Part shown: piece after piece, positions 63,581 to 64,000 of the stretch
How positions within the stretch are numbered: position 1 is the first letter of the stretch
Layout: every line of letters starts with the position of its first letter
Assembly (NCBI GenBank): GCA_963724705.1
Contig: CAVRVS010000005.1
Location: 1 to 64,000 of the forward strand
Length of the DNA: 64,000 nt
Source: DASQPR01 sp963724705
Lineage (GTDB): Bacteria; Actinomycetota; Actinomycetes; Mycobacteriales; Micromonosporaceae
Reading direction: 5' to 3'
Translations under genes and position numbers: made by a program
The notes under the pieces: generated by a model
Database searches by the model: none
The model's input: the letters and a program-made list of their open reading frames with translations, nothing else
What the model was told of the DNA's origin: nothing

Positions 63581-64000
63581 CTACTTGGTCAGGTGCTCGA
63601 TCAGGAACTCCGCCGAGTCGCCCATGCCCTTGGCCTCGTTCTCCTTGCGGGTGAACCCGTGGCCCTCGTCTTCGTAGACGTCGTAACGCACCTCGACGCC
63701 GCGGGCACGGAGTGCCGCCACGATGCCGTCCGACTCGGCCTTGTTCACCCGTGGGTCGTTGGCGCCCTGGATCACGAAGAGTGGCGCGACGATCTGGTCG
63801 GCGTAGGTGATCGGCGAGCGGGAGAGCATGAAATCGGCCTCGGTGTCCGGGTCGCCGATCCACGAGGCGATCATCGAGCGCCAGGTCGGGGGTGCGCTCT
63901 TCGCCAGCGTGACGAGATTCGACGGGCCGACGAGGTCCACGCCGCAGGCGAAGTACTGCGGCAGCCGGCTCATGCAGGTCAGACACGCGAAGCCGCCGTA
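63581..64000 (-). CDS. S9 family peptidase (prolyl oligopeptidase-like), C-terminal part
   Basis: The frame enters from beyond 64000 and gives the last 139 residues of an alpha/beta-hydrolase peptidase. The first residues, YGGFACLTC, follow the nucleophile Ser, which would lie just outside the window. Visible are the Asp in GANDPRV and the catalytic His in DEGHGFTRKEN. Family S9 acylaminoacyl or oligopeptidases fit. The remainder of the gene cannot be judged from this window. Confidence 0.85.
   Translation of the reverse strand, partial: YGGFACLTCMSRLPQYFACGVDLVGPSNLVTLAKSAPPTWRSMIASWIGDPDTEADFMLSRSPITYADQIVAPLFVIQGANDPRVNKAESDGIVAALRARGVEVRYDVYEDEGHGFTRKENEAKGMGDSAEFLIEHLTK

Overview
This window is chromosomal DNA from a high-GC Gram-positive bacterium (Actinomycetota). 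The gene order mtrB-lpqB-comF-hpf-secA, a fused Kgd/SucA 2-oxoglutarate enzyme, a GlnX-GlnH-PknG locus, many GTG starts and several probable leaderless genes all point there. The mix of families suggests a Frankia/Jatrophihabitans-like lineage rather than Mycobacterium or Streptomyces, but genus cannot be fixed from sequence alone. I see no rRNA, tRNA, CRISPR array, insertion sequence or prophage.

Layout. 1-13.4 kb: housekeeping block with the end of mtrB, lpqB, comF-like, hpf, a Ca2+/H+ exchanger, a double GNAT, secA, an Rv3235-like gene, an excisionase-type HTH gene and two genes of unknown role. 13.5-21 kb: frameshifted pruA, a DUF6104 gene, kgd, a thioesterase-like gene and DUF3052. 21-29.3 kb: cell-envelope and regulation, with a secreted lysozyme-like protein, a DUF4097-PadR pair behind a large palindrome, and a response regulator-histidine kinase-HtrA protease set resembling MprAB-PepD. 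29.3-35.1 kb: glpK with a nucleotidyltransferase gene, a CocE-type hydrolase divergent from a TetR regulator, and a frameshifted alpha/beta hydrolase. 35.3-39.8 kb: lipid-modification operon (amine oxidase, DUF1365, cyclopropane synthase, a core-deleted second synthase, DUF1295). 39.8-44.4 kb: ABC exporter, an IspD-like cytidylyltransferase with an SDR, and a PGY-rich membrane protein. 44.4-53.9 kb: one long minus-strand operon glnX-glnH-coiled coil-pknG-PP2C-VWA-FHA. 54-64 kb: monooxygenase, MFS transporter, BlaI/M56 pair, phosphodiesterase-like protein, AlkZ-like protein, LCP ligase, a zinc-ribbon SDR and the C-terminus of an S9 peptidase.

How it fits together. In characterised actinobacteria GlnX-GlnH-PknG senses extracellular amino acids and controls 2-oxoglutarate dehydrogenase through an FHA protein. 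Here the sensor and kinase are in one operon with a phosphatase, a VWA protein and an FHA protein, and the metabolic target enzyme (kgd) lies about 28 kb away.

Two patterns deserve attention. First, eight reading-frame breaks in seven genes are all explained by one extra base each, which suggests consensus errors more than decay. Second, four plus-strand genes end in short tandem repeats that copy the stop codon (TGA or TAG) in every unit. A small HTH gene also has matching 10-bp-phased TTGC repeats at its own start and upstream of its neighbour.
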